From: Balanoglossus misakiensis
Taxonomy: Eukaryota; Hemichordata
Length of the DNA stretch: 64,000 bases
Direction of reading: 5' to 3'
NCBI GenBank assembly: GCA_040954595.2
Contig: CM082591.2
Location: forward strand, 9,114,001 to 9,178,000
Positions 24,090 through 35,593 of this stretch are shown here, piece after piece; the stretch's first letter is position 1, and every line of letters begins with the position of its first letter. The notes under the pieces were generated by a model. The model was not told the DNA's origin and ran no database searches. It saw nothing but the letters and a program-made list of their open reading frames with translations. The position numbers and the translations under genes were made by a program.

Positions 24090-24245
24090 TGCAGTCAAAC
24101 CTGTCTATTGTGGCTAGTGAAGGGACTTTCCTAAACTGGCCATTATACCTGGTAAAAAAGTCAATTAATGTAGATATAAATTACACAGGGACTAGAATAA
24201 TGTGGCCACTATATAGAGGTGGCCACTCACAGAGGTTTGACTGTA
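24090..24245. mobile_element. Short inverted-repeat element (MITE)
   Basis: Ends are GCAGTCAAACCTGTCTATTG and, inverted, ACAGTCAAACCTCTGTGAG, enclosing about 115 bp of non-coding DNA. Another end of the same type lies near 23600. Flanking TA suggests the Tc1/mariner type. Confidence 0.6.
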
Positions 24246-24384
24246 TGTTAATTTGTGCCATGAATAGCAGACATTTACCAATGACAGTACAATGTATGAT
24301 TTCAGTGTCACATATCCATGTATTAGACACTTACATTGTACAAACACATACATCTTACTTTCTCTCCAAATTGTAGATACTCAC

Positions 24385-24494
24385 CAACACGTGTATGTTG
24401 AATCCTGGTCTGCAACCACACTGGTAACGGGCTGGTGTGTTGTAACATACTTGTTGGCATGGCGACCAACCAGCTTGATCGCACTCATTGTCAT
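24385..24494 (-). CDS. Calcium-binding EGF exon, second
   Basis: Acceptor TTCCCCACAG, donor GTGAGT. The peptide begins DDNEC and carries CYNTPARYQCGC, which fits the Asp/Asn hydroxylation consensus C-x-N-x4-Y-x-C-x-C of calcium-binding EGF domains. It enters in phase 1 and leaves in phase 0, before the sixth cysteine, so the rest of the domain should be in another exon to the left that I did not find. Confidence 0.85.
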
Positions 24495-24935
24495 CTGTGG
24501 GGAAAACACAAATATCATAAATTGTGTATGAATGAATACATCTGAATTACAGTTGTCCTTGAGTGCACATTTGAAAATATACGACAAGAGAAAAAAATTG
24601 AAAGAAACTTAATAAATATCATCTGGCATATAACTTGGTCATATCATATGTTTATCTGTACCAGTACTGTATACTGATGAACAAACAATGTAGTAACCAC
24701 ATTACATTTTACAAGCTAGTGTTCTGCAAGCCAAAAATATCACACACGAGACAACAAACTCAATTTTTTTTAAATGTGTAACTTTGGAAAGTGCCTGATA
24801 ACTTGTATTTATTATTTTTTTACATGGTGACTCGCTGTAATCTTTGTCACTTATAACTTGTTTAAGCGCCCTTTTGAGGCAGGAAATTCCAAGCCATTGT
24901 TGGCCTATCCCCTCCCCACTCAAATAAAAACTTAC

Positions 24936-25055
24936 CTAAACAATTGACATGATCTGCACTCATAGAGAAACCATCATCACCACAATTACAGCTAAATCCA
25001 CCCTCTGCATTGAGACAACCTCCAGCACAGACAGAATCTGAACACTCATTCACAT
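24936..25055 (-). CDS. Calcium-binding EGF exon, first
   Basis: Acceptor CTATTTTCAG, donor GTAAGT, 120 bp, phase 1 to phase 1. Peptide DVNECSDSVCAGGCLNAEGG then FSCNC, with all six cysteines and the hydroxylation consensus CLNAEGGFSCNC. It joins in phase after the VWC exon at 29847-29940 and before 24385-24494. Confidence 0.9.
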
Positions 25056-25819
25056 CTGAAAATAGAGAAAAAAAACATCCATTGTAATTATTCAAGTCAA
25101 TACCAATCTTCCCTTCCATTAACAATTTCCCTAAAGGGAACAAATTCACATGGCTTTGAAATTAAGTATTAACAGTGATATTTTAATATTTCTAACGGAC
25201 ACGTCTTTTATAAACGTTGAGTCTTTTTGTGGATTTGTAGAAATTATCTACAAACTGAGCTGTCAGGTCATGGCTGTTTGTGCTTTGGCATGCACACATA
25301 TCCCAGAATGCCCAACAGGGTTGGCAGTGAAATTGATAAACTCTTGATTTCAAACTCGTAGATCTCAATAGATTCTCACACTCCTGGCATGCTGAGAGTG
25401 TGGGATCAGAGTGTGAGAACAAATCAATCCCACATTCTCACTGAATCGAAAGCTGCATATGACGCGAGCGCTGATTGGATGACAAAGCGTTATTTAATAA
25501 CCTGCGCTAAATGTTATCCAATGACGTGATACAGAAACTACAATGTGCCAGATGACAGTTCAAGAGTCATTTATTCTATGTTTTAAGACGAATTGGGCTA
25601 ATTTATGGCCATGTGAGAAATATAATCTCACACACCAAGGTCCTGGGATCATATTTCGCACACTCGTCAGGGATATTTTGTCCCACACTCGCCTGCAGCT
25701 TGTTTGGGACAGAAAATCCACAATTCATGTGAGAAATATGAAATTTGTACAGTCCTATAAACCTAAAACATGAAACAAAAAATGTTTGCTTGTTGGTAGT
25801 TTCCCGGAACAATTAAAAA

Positions 25820-25881
25820 CCGCGTCTCCTCATCAATTTTGACATTTTGAAAGATGCTAAACAAAACTCATGTTTTGGCCT
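25820..25881. mobile_element. Fragment of the GGCC-ended element, family G1
   Basis: CCGCGTCTCCTCATCAATTT through GCTAAACAAAACTC to TTTTGGCC matches the right end of the complete element at 30234-31376. Only this terminal piece is present. Confidence 0.7.
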
Positions 25882-26887
25882 TATCGGTAGCAGAGTGACG
25901 TCATTTTCTGGGTAGCCAGAACTCACTTCCGGCACAGCATTTGGGTGTTTCACATTTCTCCGTTGTTGCTGGCTTATCTGTCGACAAGCAAGGTAACGTA
26001 AATAAGGGATTTATAAGTGGCCTTGACAGTGACCTTCACATAAGACTTCTTGACCCTATGACCTTTCATGTGATGAGCAGTTGCCAAAATAACTTTCTCT
26101 TTGTGACCAATCCAGACCGAACACTTTTCTATTCTACTACACAGAACAAACTAAACGCAAAGTAACTCATGAAGGAAAACGCTGACAAAATCTATGCCTA
26201 CCAGTAATTTTCAAATCAGGTAACTGCATCTGAATTTATTCAAATTAATTGAATATTGCCTTTGTGGTTGTCTGATGTCAATTTTTAATTGAAGAGTTGT
26301 TGTGTTAGAGTTAACTTGCGTGAATTGCTTGCCTTTCATTCTGACAGTCAATTATAATTTGAGGATGCAGCTCCCACTTCTAGATTGAATATATGAAATA
26401 TTTAAAATATATGTATTTATATTTTAATGTAAAACACTATATCACAAGTCATCCTTTCACCAGAGGTGGGCCAAACCGTAAAGGAAACTGTGAACAATCA
26501 TTCAATGCTCAGATATTTGGATTGACAACTCTACTCTTTGGCACAATATTCAATTTCAAACATTTTTGAATACAGTAATAAATGCATTTAATATTGCATG
26601 TATTAAATTTAGCTATTTTACAATTAGGGCCAGTGAGTGAGCATTTCAAAAGAAAGAAAAGGGAATGTTTGTTCCTTTGATTTGTGTATCATTTGATCAC
26701 TGCAACCGTACACTTTCATTGACGAGAAGTGTCAAAACATCCACAGGTCTATTCATTGAATGTGAGGTGCAAAGCTAGAAATGGAGATGTTACAAGTAGT
26801 GCACGAGCGTCGTATGTGGAAATCTAATGGTTGGAGGCGAGAAATAAAAATCGCATTGTTTGTTGTTTGCACATGCACACAAATTAA

Positions 26888-27466
26888 GTCATTAAATATG
26901 GTGTCCTTCATGTCATTTCGGGAACGATCGCGATCGTCGACGAAAAAAGTTGTTGCATCTGTCTCACGAGAGCATCATCTCGTTTTGACAACTCAAAATC
27001 GTATGCCAAACACTTTAATAAACCTGCCCTCTTTAAGACAGGTAGTGGTGATAAGGTATTTAGCTGCCATGTCATGGCTGTCAAAGTCTGCACACTACTC
27101 ACAAAATTCAGTTTGATATATGATCTCATGATGGCAAATAGACCACTTTGTAAACATGAAATTGAAATTTTGGCAATGAGGTGCACAAGTTTTGGGAATT
27201 GGTTTCCTGTTGCATTCCCAAATGCAAACCTATCAAGGAAATTCCATGTGATGACTGTAGAAGTTGTACGCAAAGTAAGAACTTTGCAAACTGTTGGCAT
27301 GGAAACTGAACAAGTAACTGAAAGTATCCACTGTTATATTAACAAAGTAAACAGAATGTATGCAACTGTACAAAATACAGCTAAGCGACAAGAACTTCTT
27401 GTCAAAACACACAATGTATTCAGTAACCCGGGTCTTCCTGATCTTGCTAAGACCAAGCCCACATAG
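26888..27466 (+). pseudogene. Single-exon ORF resembling the C-terminus of a transposon-type protein
   Basis: Open for 193 codons from a stop at 26885. It has a paired-cysteine motif EKSCCICLTRASSRF near the start and a C-terminal block with TESIHCYINKVNRMYATVQN followed by KRQELLVKTHN. The order TE-SIH...N...R.Y.TV.N...R...L...H recurs at the C-terminus of transposon-like proteins in invertebrate genomes; I recall the pattern but cannot name the family. It lies opposite to the surrounding gene, inside its intron, and a poly(A) signal AATAAA follows at about 27579. There is no good ATG at the start, so it is partial or spliced. Confidence 0.5.
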
Positions 27467-28241
27467 AGAAGATGACATAGGACAAGTCACTATGTAGCTG
27501 TTAGTCTGTTACAGACTTTTAGTGTATGGGAACATACATGTACTTTATTGAACACACTCTGCATCTGAAGTGTATGTAATAAAAGCATGTGATTGTTACT
27601 TAAAATACAGTGAGGTGTGATTTTCTTGTTTGTATTTTGGTTAATGTTACTTTGTCTGTTCTAGACATTGTCATTGTTTTTGTTTGTTTTGTTTTGGAGT
27701 GAATGGGCAATGAATGCAGCCTGGTCAGAAGTCTGAGTCCCAAATGTTTGAAGTTGTCATCCATGACCTAAGAAAAAGTGGAGCAAACCATAGACGGCTT
27801 CTGTTACAGTGATTCAAATACTTTGAGATGAACGGTCGACCCAGCATAAACAGCATATACAACTTCAGCACCGAAGTTTTCTGAGAAAGATGACAAAACT
27901 TTATTTTTCCATATTTTTAAACAAACCGGACCCATTAAAGTTACCAAAATATGTTAAAATTTCTTTGGATGTTGAACGGTTTTTCAACCCAATATTGGAA
28001 AAAATCTTAGGAACCTAAAATGATCTCATGAATATTAATGAGCTTGAGTTGTGTGAAGTTAATCAGATCCACCGTATATATATTCCTATGTAAACTGTCA
28101 ACCACAGTTAAGGTGTTTTCGACTGCCTATCGTGTACTAAAGTGTGTAGAATAATTTCACACTACGAAATTAGAACTCTGAATCGGGCAATATTATTATC
28201 ATTTCGGGTTTTTTACGGTACATCGTCCGAGCTGTTGATTA

Positions 28242-29297
28242 GGGAGCCGTCATTATTTACGGCCTGGGGGGGGGGGGGGGGTCAGAGGAATTACACTAGA
28301 AACTCCAAAATTTTAAGAAACCCCCCCCCTGCCAAGCATGCAGATTTTGAGAACCCCCCCCCTTCCAACACAGAAATTTCGACTGGCCCCCCCCTAAAAC
28401 CGGAACAACTACATATCAATACATGTATCTGTATAAATCACTATTACAGTAGTGTAGTAAAAGACCTTTCAACTCCAGGTTCACCCTGCTACATTGTGGG
28501 TGATCATCAGTTGCATCATGATGGATTGAAAAGGGTGAAACAACAAAACAATCTCAAAGTCACAACTAAATAATGATTACCGTAAAAGCTCACCCATAAC
28601 CAGTAACCATCAAGTAGCATTGTGTAATTTGGACAAAAGTCAAAATGATTATCAAACTTTGTTGGTGAAAATATATTTCTGTGAATTAACAACAGTTCAG
28701 GTAGTTCAGTTCTATGTGCTAATATAGGTATCTGCTGGGAGCATTCCGCCATGATCCGGCTGTCCTTCCCCCTCTTGTAACAACTGTTGGAAATGACTGT
28801 ACAGGTACTATATCGTCACCACTGTCATCTTCACTTTCACTTTCACTGGTGCTGTTCATTTCATTCAAAACAATATCGTTTTCATCATCACTGTCTGTTT
28901 CATCATTACTAGAAAGAAAATCTGCCTGCAGCTGCAGTTTTGAAGAATCCACGTGTGACTTCCGAAGGCAATCTGCCATTATTGCTCTTATTTTGTCATG
29001 ATCAGGCAAGCATGCCAATCCTTTATCAGCAAATTTTGGGAAAAATACTTTGATAGTGCAGTTTGGACACTCTGGTGTTCCGCGACCAGAGGTCGCGGAG
29101 CGCTGCAGCACTTGCACAGCACACAACTAAATCTTTAAGTTGAAAAACTTTGATACATTTCCCAAAAATGAGTGACCCCCCCTCTTCATCTACAATTTTT
29201 GTGAACCCCCCCCCTGCAGCCTTCCAATTTTTGAGAAACCCCCCCCCCCCTTGATTCCTCCGACCCCCCCCCCAGGCCATAAATAATGACGGCTCCC
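28242..29297. mobile_element. 1,056-bp inverted-repeat DNA transposon with TTA target duplication
   Basis: Ends are GGGAGCCGTCATTATTTACG at 28242 and its inverted match at 29297; both flanks are TTA (28239-28241 and 29298-29300), the target preference of PIF/Harbinger elements. Just inside both ends sit G- or C-runs (28266-28284; about 29266-29274) and further C-runs follow the phrase TTTTGAGAA. The minus strand has an acidic-tailed ORF (next entry). Probably non-autonomous. Confidence 0.85.
28719..29126 (-). CDS. Acidic-tailed ORF inside the 1,056-bp transposon
   Basis: About 135 codons. A Cys pair (ECPNC) is followed by a helical segment (DHDKIRAIMADCLRKSHVD), a serine/aspartate-rich acidic stretch (SSNDETDSDDENDI and SESESEDDSGDD) and a C-terminus TRGGRTAGSWRNAPSRYLY. 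No ATG near the start is convincing; an acceptor-like AAGATTTAG precedes it. It is probably a remnant of a protein of the parent transposon. Function not recognised. Confidence 0.4.
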   Translation of the reverse strand: MCAVQVLQRSATSGRGTPECPNCTIKVFFPKFADKGLACLPDHDKIRAIMADCLRKSHVDSSKLQLQADFLSSNDETDSDDENDIVLNEMNSTSESESEDDSGDDIVPVQSFPTVVTRGGRTAGSWRNAPSRYLY

Positions 29298-29846
29298 TTA
29301 ATTACTATAATTTGTTGCATCGCATCGCCGCTAACGCGGAAGTGAGTTACCGCTGTTAATATGTAAACAGATCGACATCGGCGATGTAAATGTGGCGAAA
29401 TGTACATGGATATTGAAGGGGTTATTTTATTCTTCACGGAATATATTGTTTTCGCCGTTATAAAGTCCGTTAAAATTTTCTGCACTTCCGCACTCGATCT
29501 TCTTCAAATTTTCTGTGTAAGCATTCCTGAACTTTGGCCTTATCATCCTGGGCATTGATTAGTTCAGATTTTGGATCAAAGCATTATATATAGCGGTGTA
29601 CAGGACGGATAAGGGGGTGGCTTCTTTGTTGTTGACATAGTCGACATATTTGCCGTTGGTGGCGTAATTAACGTTTTTCCCATTGTGCTTTGCGTGACAA
29701 TAAGGGTCATGCAGGTCATGGGCGATCGATTAGATTGTCAAGGCGCTTATGGCGGCGAACGCTCATGTGAGGAGAGATCAAAACAAGTGATGACTTATAG
29801 AGGAGGAAGCACAGCATGTGATGACTCATCTAACCTGTCCACTTAC

Positions 29847-29940
29847 CTAGACATTTAGGACAGCACTGCCCTGGTACACTTGCAAAATTAGAACATGTTG
29901 TGGCTTCACACACTGTTAAATTACAAGTCACAGTACCATC
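29847..29940 (-). CDS. VWC second-half exon A2
   Basis: 94 bp, phase 0 to 1. Peptide DGTVTCNLTVCEATTCSNFA then a CCPKC ending, the usual second half of a VWC domain. It pairs with the first half at the end of exon 31792-31968. It is the near-duplicate of 61112-61205, differing by one residue at the CCPKC end. Confidence 0.93.
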
Positions 29941-30233
29941 CTGTAAATACAAATTATTTAATGGGTTATTATTATAGAAATTATGGACGACCATTGACCC
30001 TGACCCTGACCATTGAAACTTTTAATAGTAAAGGAATGTATGTGTGCACCAATGTTCATGATGCATGTAGACTAGACAATGTTTCTCCTACGTGTATTAG
30101 TGGAACATTTTTGTTTTGGTTATAAGGTCTCTGTACGTATGATTTTTAGTTTGTATGCATTTTTCCACAGCTTATGCGTACAGTGTAGGTAACTCGAAAA
30201 AAAAAACCTTAAGTCTTGGCATGAACACACTAA

Positions 30234-31376
30234 GGCCAAAAAAAAAGAGTTTTGTTTAGCGTCCTCGCGCGCGTCACTTTTAAACATGCGCGTCAAGGCT
30301 TTTTTTTCGTAATTTTCGAACCCGGAAATCAACTTCAGTGTTTTCTCCAGGACGCGCGATCGCGCGATTCCCCCTCTTTTACACTTGAAGCACCCCTTGT
30401 AACAAGTTCAGGGGGCGACAATCGCCCCTTCGTGAGCAGCCCACCCGGCCAGTACATGCGCGTCCAAGCCTCAATAGCATGCACCGTCAGTCAAAACACT
30501 GGGAAAACGGCCGATATTACTGCGTGCTGGCCTATACATTTTAACTTCCCACCCCCGAAAACTATGTTGTAGATGACTTTCACATTCATTTACGTGTAAT
30601 TTAGCTCCAGGGCTATAGTGTGCAATTGTTGGCACAGCCTATCTGGATACCGTCTAAATTTAGCGCACACACACTAAAGTGAACTTGTTGTTATGGCGAC
30701 TTTTGAAATTGGGTTGGCAGAACGTAACAATTTTATGCAAATTAAAGAAACTGCGTTCCTGCCATGGCGATTATCAAGAATGTATCAGTTTTCCATGACC
30801 TTGTTTTCTTACTTAGGAAGGAAAGTCATTCAATATGTACAGAGACTGTTTATTTGAGTAGTGTGCCTAGCCACAGATGGGGAAGTGTAGGCAGAAATCT
30901 GAAGAAATATATACTACTTCAATTTATTTAACTATTAATGGTTTCACAATCTAATATTTTGGCAGCTATAAAACTGAAACTTTTAAAATCAAACAAGAAT
31001 TTTTTTCTCAGGTGTAGTATTAAAGAAAGACACTATTGTTTTTGCAGTTGCATTTATTTTATTAATTTCACTCTACTTGCCAGGGGAGCAGTTAATCAGT
31101 CACTCTCCTACCACTTGTGTAATTAATTTCAGGAGAGTTATTTTCAGCTCTCCAGCTTTTTTTAAATTACATGCCCTGAAAGTTATGCAAGCTGGTGTCT
31201 TCCTCTGCAAAATCTACTAATTTAAAGTAGAAAAAACTGTAACTGTTAATACGTTGTCAAGTTCACATGTAAAATGTTGTAATTTACTTATGCTGTTTTT
31301 ATATGGAAGAAGCCGCGTCACCGCATCAATTTTGAGATTTTGCTTGGACGCTAAACAAAACTCTTTTTTTTTGGCC
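30234..31376. mobile_element. 1,143-bp GGCC-ended inverted-repeat element (family G1), inserted in the A1-A2 intron
   Basis: Terminal inverted repeats of about 31 bp start GGCCAAAAAAAAAGAGTTTT and continue to TTTAGCGTCC; they lie at 30234-30264 and 31346-31376. Both flanks read TAA, a 3-bp target duplication of the Harbinger type. The duplicate intron at 61.2-61.9 kb lacks the element, which confirms the insertion. No transposase was recognised. Confidence 0.92.
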
Positions 31377-31420
31377 TAACCCTCAAAGCCAAAAGTGCTC
31401 TAACACAAGATGTATTCTTC

Positions 31421-31772
31421 ATTAAAAGGACAAAGTCTCTCTCTCGCAGCCCTTTATCCATTAATTATGTTTGATACAAGACACCGTTTATGTTATTCTA
31501 CATGTGGATATATAGTGAATCAACGTTCAACCACCCACAATTTCTATCCCGTTTGTAGACACGAGAGTGAAAAACTCGCCCAAATAAATAATTGGTCTCT
31601 ACCATTTATCCATTTTGGGCGAGTTTTTACTCTCATATCCTACAAACGGTACGGAAGTTGTGTGTGGTCGAAAGTTGATTTACTACATGTATATATCCAC
31701 ATGTAGAATAACATAAACAATGTCTTGTATCAAACATCATTAATGGAAAGGGGCAGCTAGAGAGAGACTTTG
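31421..31772. mobile_element. 350-bp foldback element, family F2
   Basis: Self-complementary over nearly its whole length; arms contain GGACAAAGTCTCTCTC and GTTTGATACAAGACACCG, with GGGCGAGTTTTTACTCTC near the centre. Other copies: 50409-50767, 52247-52609, 60297-60632 and 61555-61910. Small open frames over it are not genes. Confidence 0.85.
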
Positions 31773-31791
31773 TGCAGTGATGAGAACTTAC

Positions 31792-31968
31792 CAGACACAG
31801 GCAGGATCTACACACATCACCAAGAGGGTTGAAGCGATCACCATCAGCATACAAGATATTATTGTATTCACACAGACTACAGTCTGGACAGCAATCAGAA
31901 GCTGTGTACAGTCCATGCTCACATGTTACTGGACACTCTAATTCTGTACAGGTAATCTTGGAATCAGG
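31792..31968 (-). CDS. VWC exon A1 (second half plus next first half)
   Basis: 177 bp, phase 0 to 0, donor GTAAGT. Starts PDSKITCTELECPVTC, closes one VWC domain at DCCPDC, then starts the next with CEYNNILYADGDRFNPLGD and ends CRSCLCL. Near-duplicate of 61927-62103. Confidence 0.95.
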
Positions 31969-31998
31969 CTGAAAGAGGAACGACAACAATCAGGTTCA

Positions 31999-32211
31999 TA
32001 CTGTAAAACAGTTTACTTTCGCGAGTTGAAATTTTCACGATATCGAGAGAGGCCACTATTTCGCGAGTATTAATTTTCACATTCTCTTATTTCATTCACT
32101 GCATCGTTATCTTCAAAAAAAATGTTATGCGACTTTTTATTTTCATGCTATTTTGGCTCTCGCATATTTCGCGTAAATTTATTGCTCGCGAAAATAACAT
32201 GTTTTACAGTA
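31999..32211. mobile_element. CpG-rich palindromic MITE, family P1 (intact copy)
   Basis: Inverted ends TACTGTAAAACA...; inner text GTTTACTTTCGCGAGTTG and GCTCGCGAAAATAACATG; flanked by TA. Other copies: 33370-33563, 36207-36310 (half), 36923-37129, 39737-39912 (truncated), 43663-43874, 49711-49921, 56590-56801, and 62134-63515 (interrupted). This copy is the empty-site counterpart of the interrupted one. Confidence 0.92.
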
Positions 32212-32465
32212 TTTTGTAGTAGAAAGCAAGACATAGATATGACTAAACTCCTGACCAGTAACCTTAAATTGTTTGAGGTATGTACGAGGTCAGATCTACA
32301 TAGTCGACATCCAACACATTCTCAAAATAGTGAAGTCTGCTCCAAGGGTTTACATCAAGCAATCAGTTGCACCTTTTGTTTAATACACAGAAATGACTGA
32401 ACTGTGAAGAATTTGACCAATCAGAAATCTTGTTAGATCTGTGCTACTGCATTCTGTGTTCTTAC

Positions 32466-32646
32466 CTGACAAGTACAGCTCTGACATGGATCATTCCTCT
32501 TAAACCGCGTCTGTCCAAATGGATAGCTGATTCCGGACGCATCTACACATCCCGGAAGTTGGTTGCATGTCGGGCAGCATTGTCTGAAACTTGATTGCAC
32601 AGGGAAGTTCTGGACACAGTACAGGTTCACATCCTATTTGTCCATC
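32466..32646 (-). CDS. VWC exon with net +1 frame lesion
   Basis: Acceptor TTAATTACAG, donor GTAAGA. The first part reads DGQIGCEPVLCPELPC in the frame set by the preceding exon; the second part, QCCPTCNQLPGCVDASG to NDPCQSCTCQ, is in the next frame. The exon is 181 bp where 180 would keep phase 0 to 0. The shift lies between about 32585 and 32600. Without the extra base it would be an ordinary second-half/first-half VWC exon. Confidence 0.85.
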
Positions 32647-33171
32647 CTGTAATTAAATAATTAAAATTTTGATATTGCTACTAATGCAATACAGACAACA
32701 TAAATAATTCTTTGTTTTGCGTCTTTCCATAAGGTACTATACTTATGCCCAGTTGCACAATGATCACTTCACAGATGATGCTGAAATAATTGCAGACACA
32801 TGCATGGACGGAAGGACAGAAAAATTGATTTACTCTTTAAGTTTCCGCATTCCAAAGTATGAACTAACAACACAATTAAATTTTGCAAGTCAACTGCTGT
32901 GGCTGAAATACATTAATATCAGATGGAACTACAGACCGAAGTAAAAATCATAATGACTATACAACTGCCATTGAAGAATGCAATAAGGCCAACATAAATA
33001 AATTCTTTGTTTTGCGTCTATTCATAAGGTACTATACTAATGCCAAGTTGCACAATGATCACTTCACAGATGATGCTGAAATCATTGTGGACATACATGT
33101 GCATGGATGGAAGGACAGACAGACCTCTATAGGGGGAATTGGGTTGAGAGGGTGAATAGACATGTACTTAC

Positions 33172-33257
33172 TGAACACCAACAAATTGTACAGTTCTGAT
33201 TGGCTGGTTTAAACGTCTCACCACTTTGAAATTCATTACCATCAAAGAAACAACTTG
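33172..33257 (-). CDS. VWC first-half exon
   Basis: 86 bp, phase 1 to 0, acceptor TATTCCCAG, donor GTAAGT. Peptide SCFFDGNEFQSGETFKPANQ then NCTICWCS. It pairs with the start of exon 32466-32646. Confidence 0.92.
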
Positions 33258-33894
33258 CTGGGAATATACAATGAAAAAGATAACATTGCAACATAATCAG
33301 CAAATGTTAGACATAATGGTTAGAAATACTGTATAGTACCAAATTGAACTCCAATGTACATTGATCACATACTGTAAAACGCTTTATTTTTGTGAGCAAT
33401 ACATTTTCGCCAAAATAGTGTGAAAATAAAAAGTTGCATAATTTTTTTAAAGATAACAATGCAGTGAATGAAATAAGAGAACGTGAAAATTAATACTCGC
33501 GAAACAGTGGCCTCTCTCGATATTGCAAAAATTTCAACTCTCAAAAATTAAGTGTTTTACAGTTGTAATGCCATGTTTGAACACTTTATCGATGCCCGAT
33601 TGTGGCTGTATGTAGCGATTCGAAAACATATACATGAACATCCATACAAACAGTATGCAGTTATCGTGGTATGCGTCACCAAGAGAAGACATACTGATGC
33701 AAATACAAGTTACATTTTAAAGGATAGGGAAAAGGTTTGAAGTATTTTATTGTGGAAAAAAATGTGTGAAATTTGGCAGCTCTAGAGGCTTTAAATGGTA
33801 TGGTAAGATCCACATACTGAGAATGCGGAAGAAATGGTTCTCAATATTTCCCTGAAGTTCTGAATAACTAATCAAGAGAAAATTTCAAAGTCAC

Positions 33895-33982
33895 CTTCAC
33901 AGACCGGACAGCATGGTCCCTGGATGGGATTTGCACACGTCACCAAAGGACAGTCGTGAACCAAACACATCACACTGCCTTT
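33895..33982 (-). CDS. VWC second-half exon
   Basis: 88 bp, phase 0 to 1, acceptor CTGTTCCAG, donor GTGACT. Peptide KGSVMCLVHDCPLVTC, then GPCCPVC. It completes the VWC domain begun in 34399-34481. Confidence 0.92.
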
Positions 33983-34398
33983 CTGGAACAGAGAAAAATA
34001 CAGATCATATGAAAGGAGATGCTTCAACATAACTTGTCAGTCAACTAAAATAATAAGCCAAACGTTACAGATAGTAGACCTTTGATACAAAAATAAAATC
34101 TAAATATGAGACTAGAGCCGTAATTGATGAATTTAGTACCACATGAAATCAAGACATACTAGACATTGTGCCAAAAACAACAGCACAGCCGAACAGGGTA
34201 GCAGCCATGGTAACCTTTGTGGAACTGGTCACCAAATGGTAATGAATTCAACACAGTTCGATCACTTCATGGTGATTCTCTTTCTGACCAGAGGAACAGT
34301 GACATGTGATCAGAAAGTGACCAATCAGAATGCAATCTTAAGTATAAATGTATCTCATGTGATCAGAAATTGACCAATGCAGTCTGTCTGGTACTTAC

Positions 34399-34481
34399 CA
34401 AACATTGACATTGTGAACATGTGTTGTTCGGATCAGTAAATATTTCACCGTCATTTGAAATATAACCATTGTATAAACATT
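34399..34481 (-). CDS. VWC first-half exon
   Basis: 83 bp, phase 1 to 0, donor GTAAGT. Peptide ECLYNGYISNDGEIFTDPNN then TCSQCQCL. Confidence 0.92.
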
Positions 34482-34922
34482 CTGTTGAAAAGAAATAATG
34501 AAAAACATTATCAGGGTAGAGGTCTTGGAATAAAAAAATTACATTAAAATTGCAATTAAATATATGTTGGCACATTTCTCGCTACATAATTAAACAATAT
34601 TTTGTTTGTAAACTGTCTGTGTTTGGACATTGCTGAATTCTTAGGGTCAGGATTAAATTTAACCATCAACAATAACAAGGCTGGGTATATGAAAGATAAA
34701 ATTTTGTTATTTTAATAGCTGAATGTAATTTTCTTTCAAATTTTACCGACCTGGAAATGGATTTAAGTATACATATCATTCCATGGTAGCATGAGTTTCT
34801 GCTTTACTACAAATTCATTCTCCCAATCCTGACTAGATTTGAGATGCAGATCATCCTTATGTAAATGAATGCTTCATCAATAAACTTGATGACACAAAAG
34901 ATCTAACTACATGTGCGGTTAC

Positions 34923-35047
34923 CTTGACAACTATGACAACAATGTCCAGGGTTGGGCAATGGATGTGTGCATTCATGTTTACATATCTGTTTGACACAAG
35001 TTACAATTCCTTCACTACAGGTACAGATTTCACATTCATCAACAGGA
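34923..35047 (-). CDS. VWC exon, most of one domain
   Basis: Acceptor ATGAACCAG, donor GTAACC. Peptide PVDECEICTCSEGIVTCVKQ through ECTHPLPNPGHCCHSCQ. It enters in phase 2; the exon giving the domain's start was not found and may be interrupted by the 330-bp repeat at 35175-35505. It leaves in phase 1 and joins 34399-34481. Confidence 0.85.
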
Positions 35048-35174
35048 CTGGTTCATGTAGAATTGTGGTGATATTCTATATTGTTGAATACACAACCTAT
35101 AGCACAAAAAGATTCGTTTGGAATCAATTATTCTTTGGAAAGAATTACCAAGAGCTTTATAATTTTGATTAAAA

Positions 35175-35505
35175 CCCTACCACTACTGGGTGTCATACCC
35201 GTTTAGAGTGTCAAGGCCCTTAAAATATATATGTGCCCTTTTTCTTCTTAAAGGTATTTTGACTGTCTTGGCATGGCTCTCTAACGTACTTAAACACACT
35301 TGGCAGTCTGAGCCCCCTGTAAAATGTACCAAATCGCACTGGTTTGCACTGTATTGGTCTGAGGGTCTTGTATAGGCCCTACTGAGTAACACACACTTGG
35401 CAGTCTAACAGGTCTGGGTGACAGGATTCTAGGCACCCTGGTAATCAAACCAGATTTAACCGACATGCCAGTGTTAGCGTTAGAGTGGAAAGTTGCCCAA
35501 AATTG
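35175..35505. mobile_element. About 320-bp interspersed repeat, family T1
   Basis: Shares GGGTGTCATACC, ACACTTGGCAGTCTGA, TATTGGTCTGAGGGTCTTG and TAGGCCCTACTGA with copies at 42630-42935 and 54197-54502. The copies begin TTAACCCTAATGCT and end with an imperfect inverse AGCGTTAGTGTTAA, so it is probably a MITE. Confidence 0.75.
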
Positions 35506-35593
35506 CAACCATCATTATCTTCATACGACCAATCCTCTGAAATCAATAGGGCTGTATATCACGGAGAAGTAACTGATGGCTTAAATTACTAAC

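Noticed and set aside
31410-31706. ORFs over the F2 foldback elements (also 61543-61839)
   Set aside because: They recur only because the element recurs, and they read across both arms of a palindrome.
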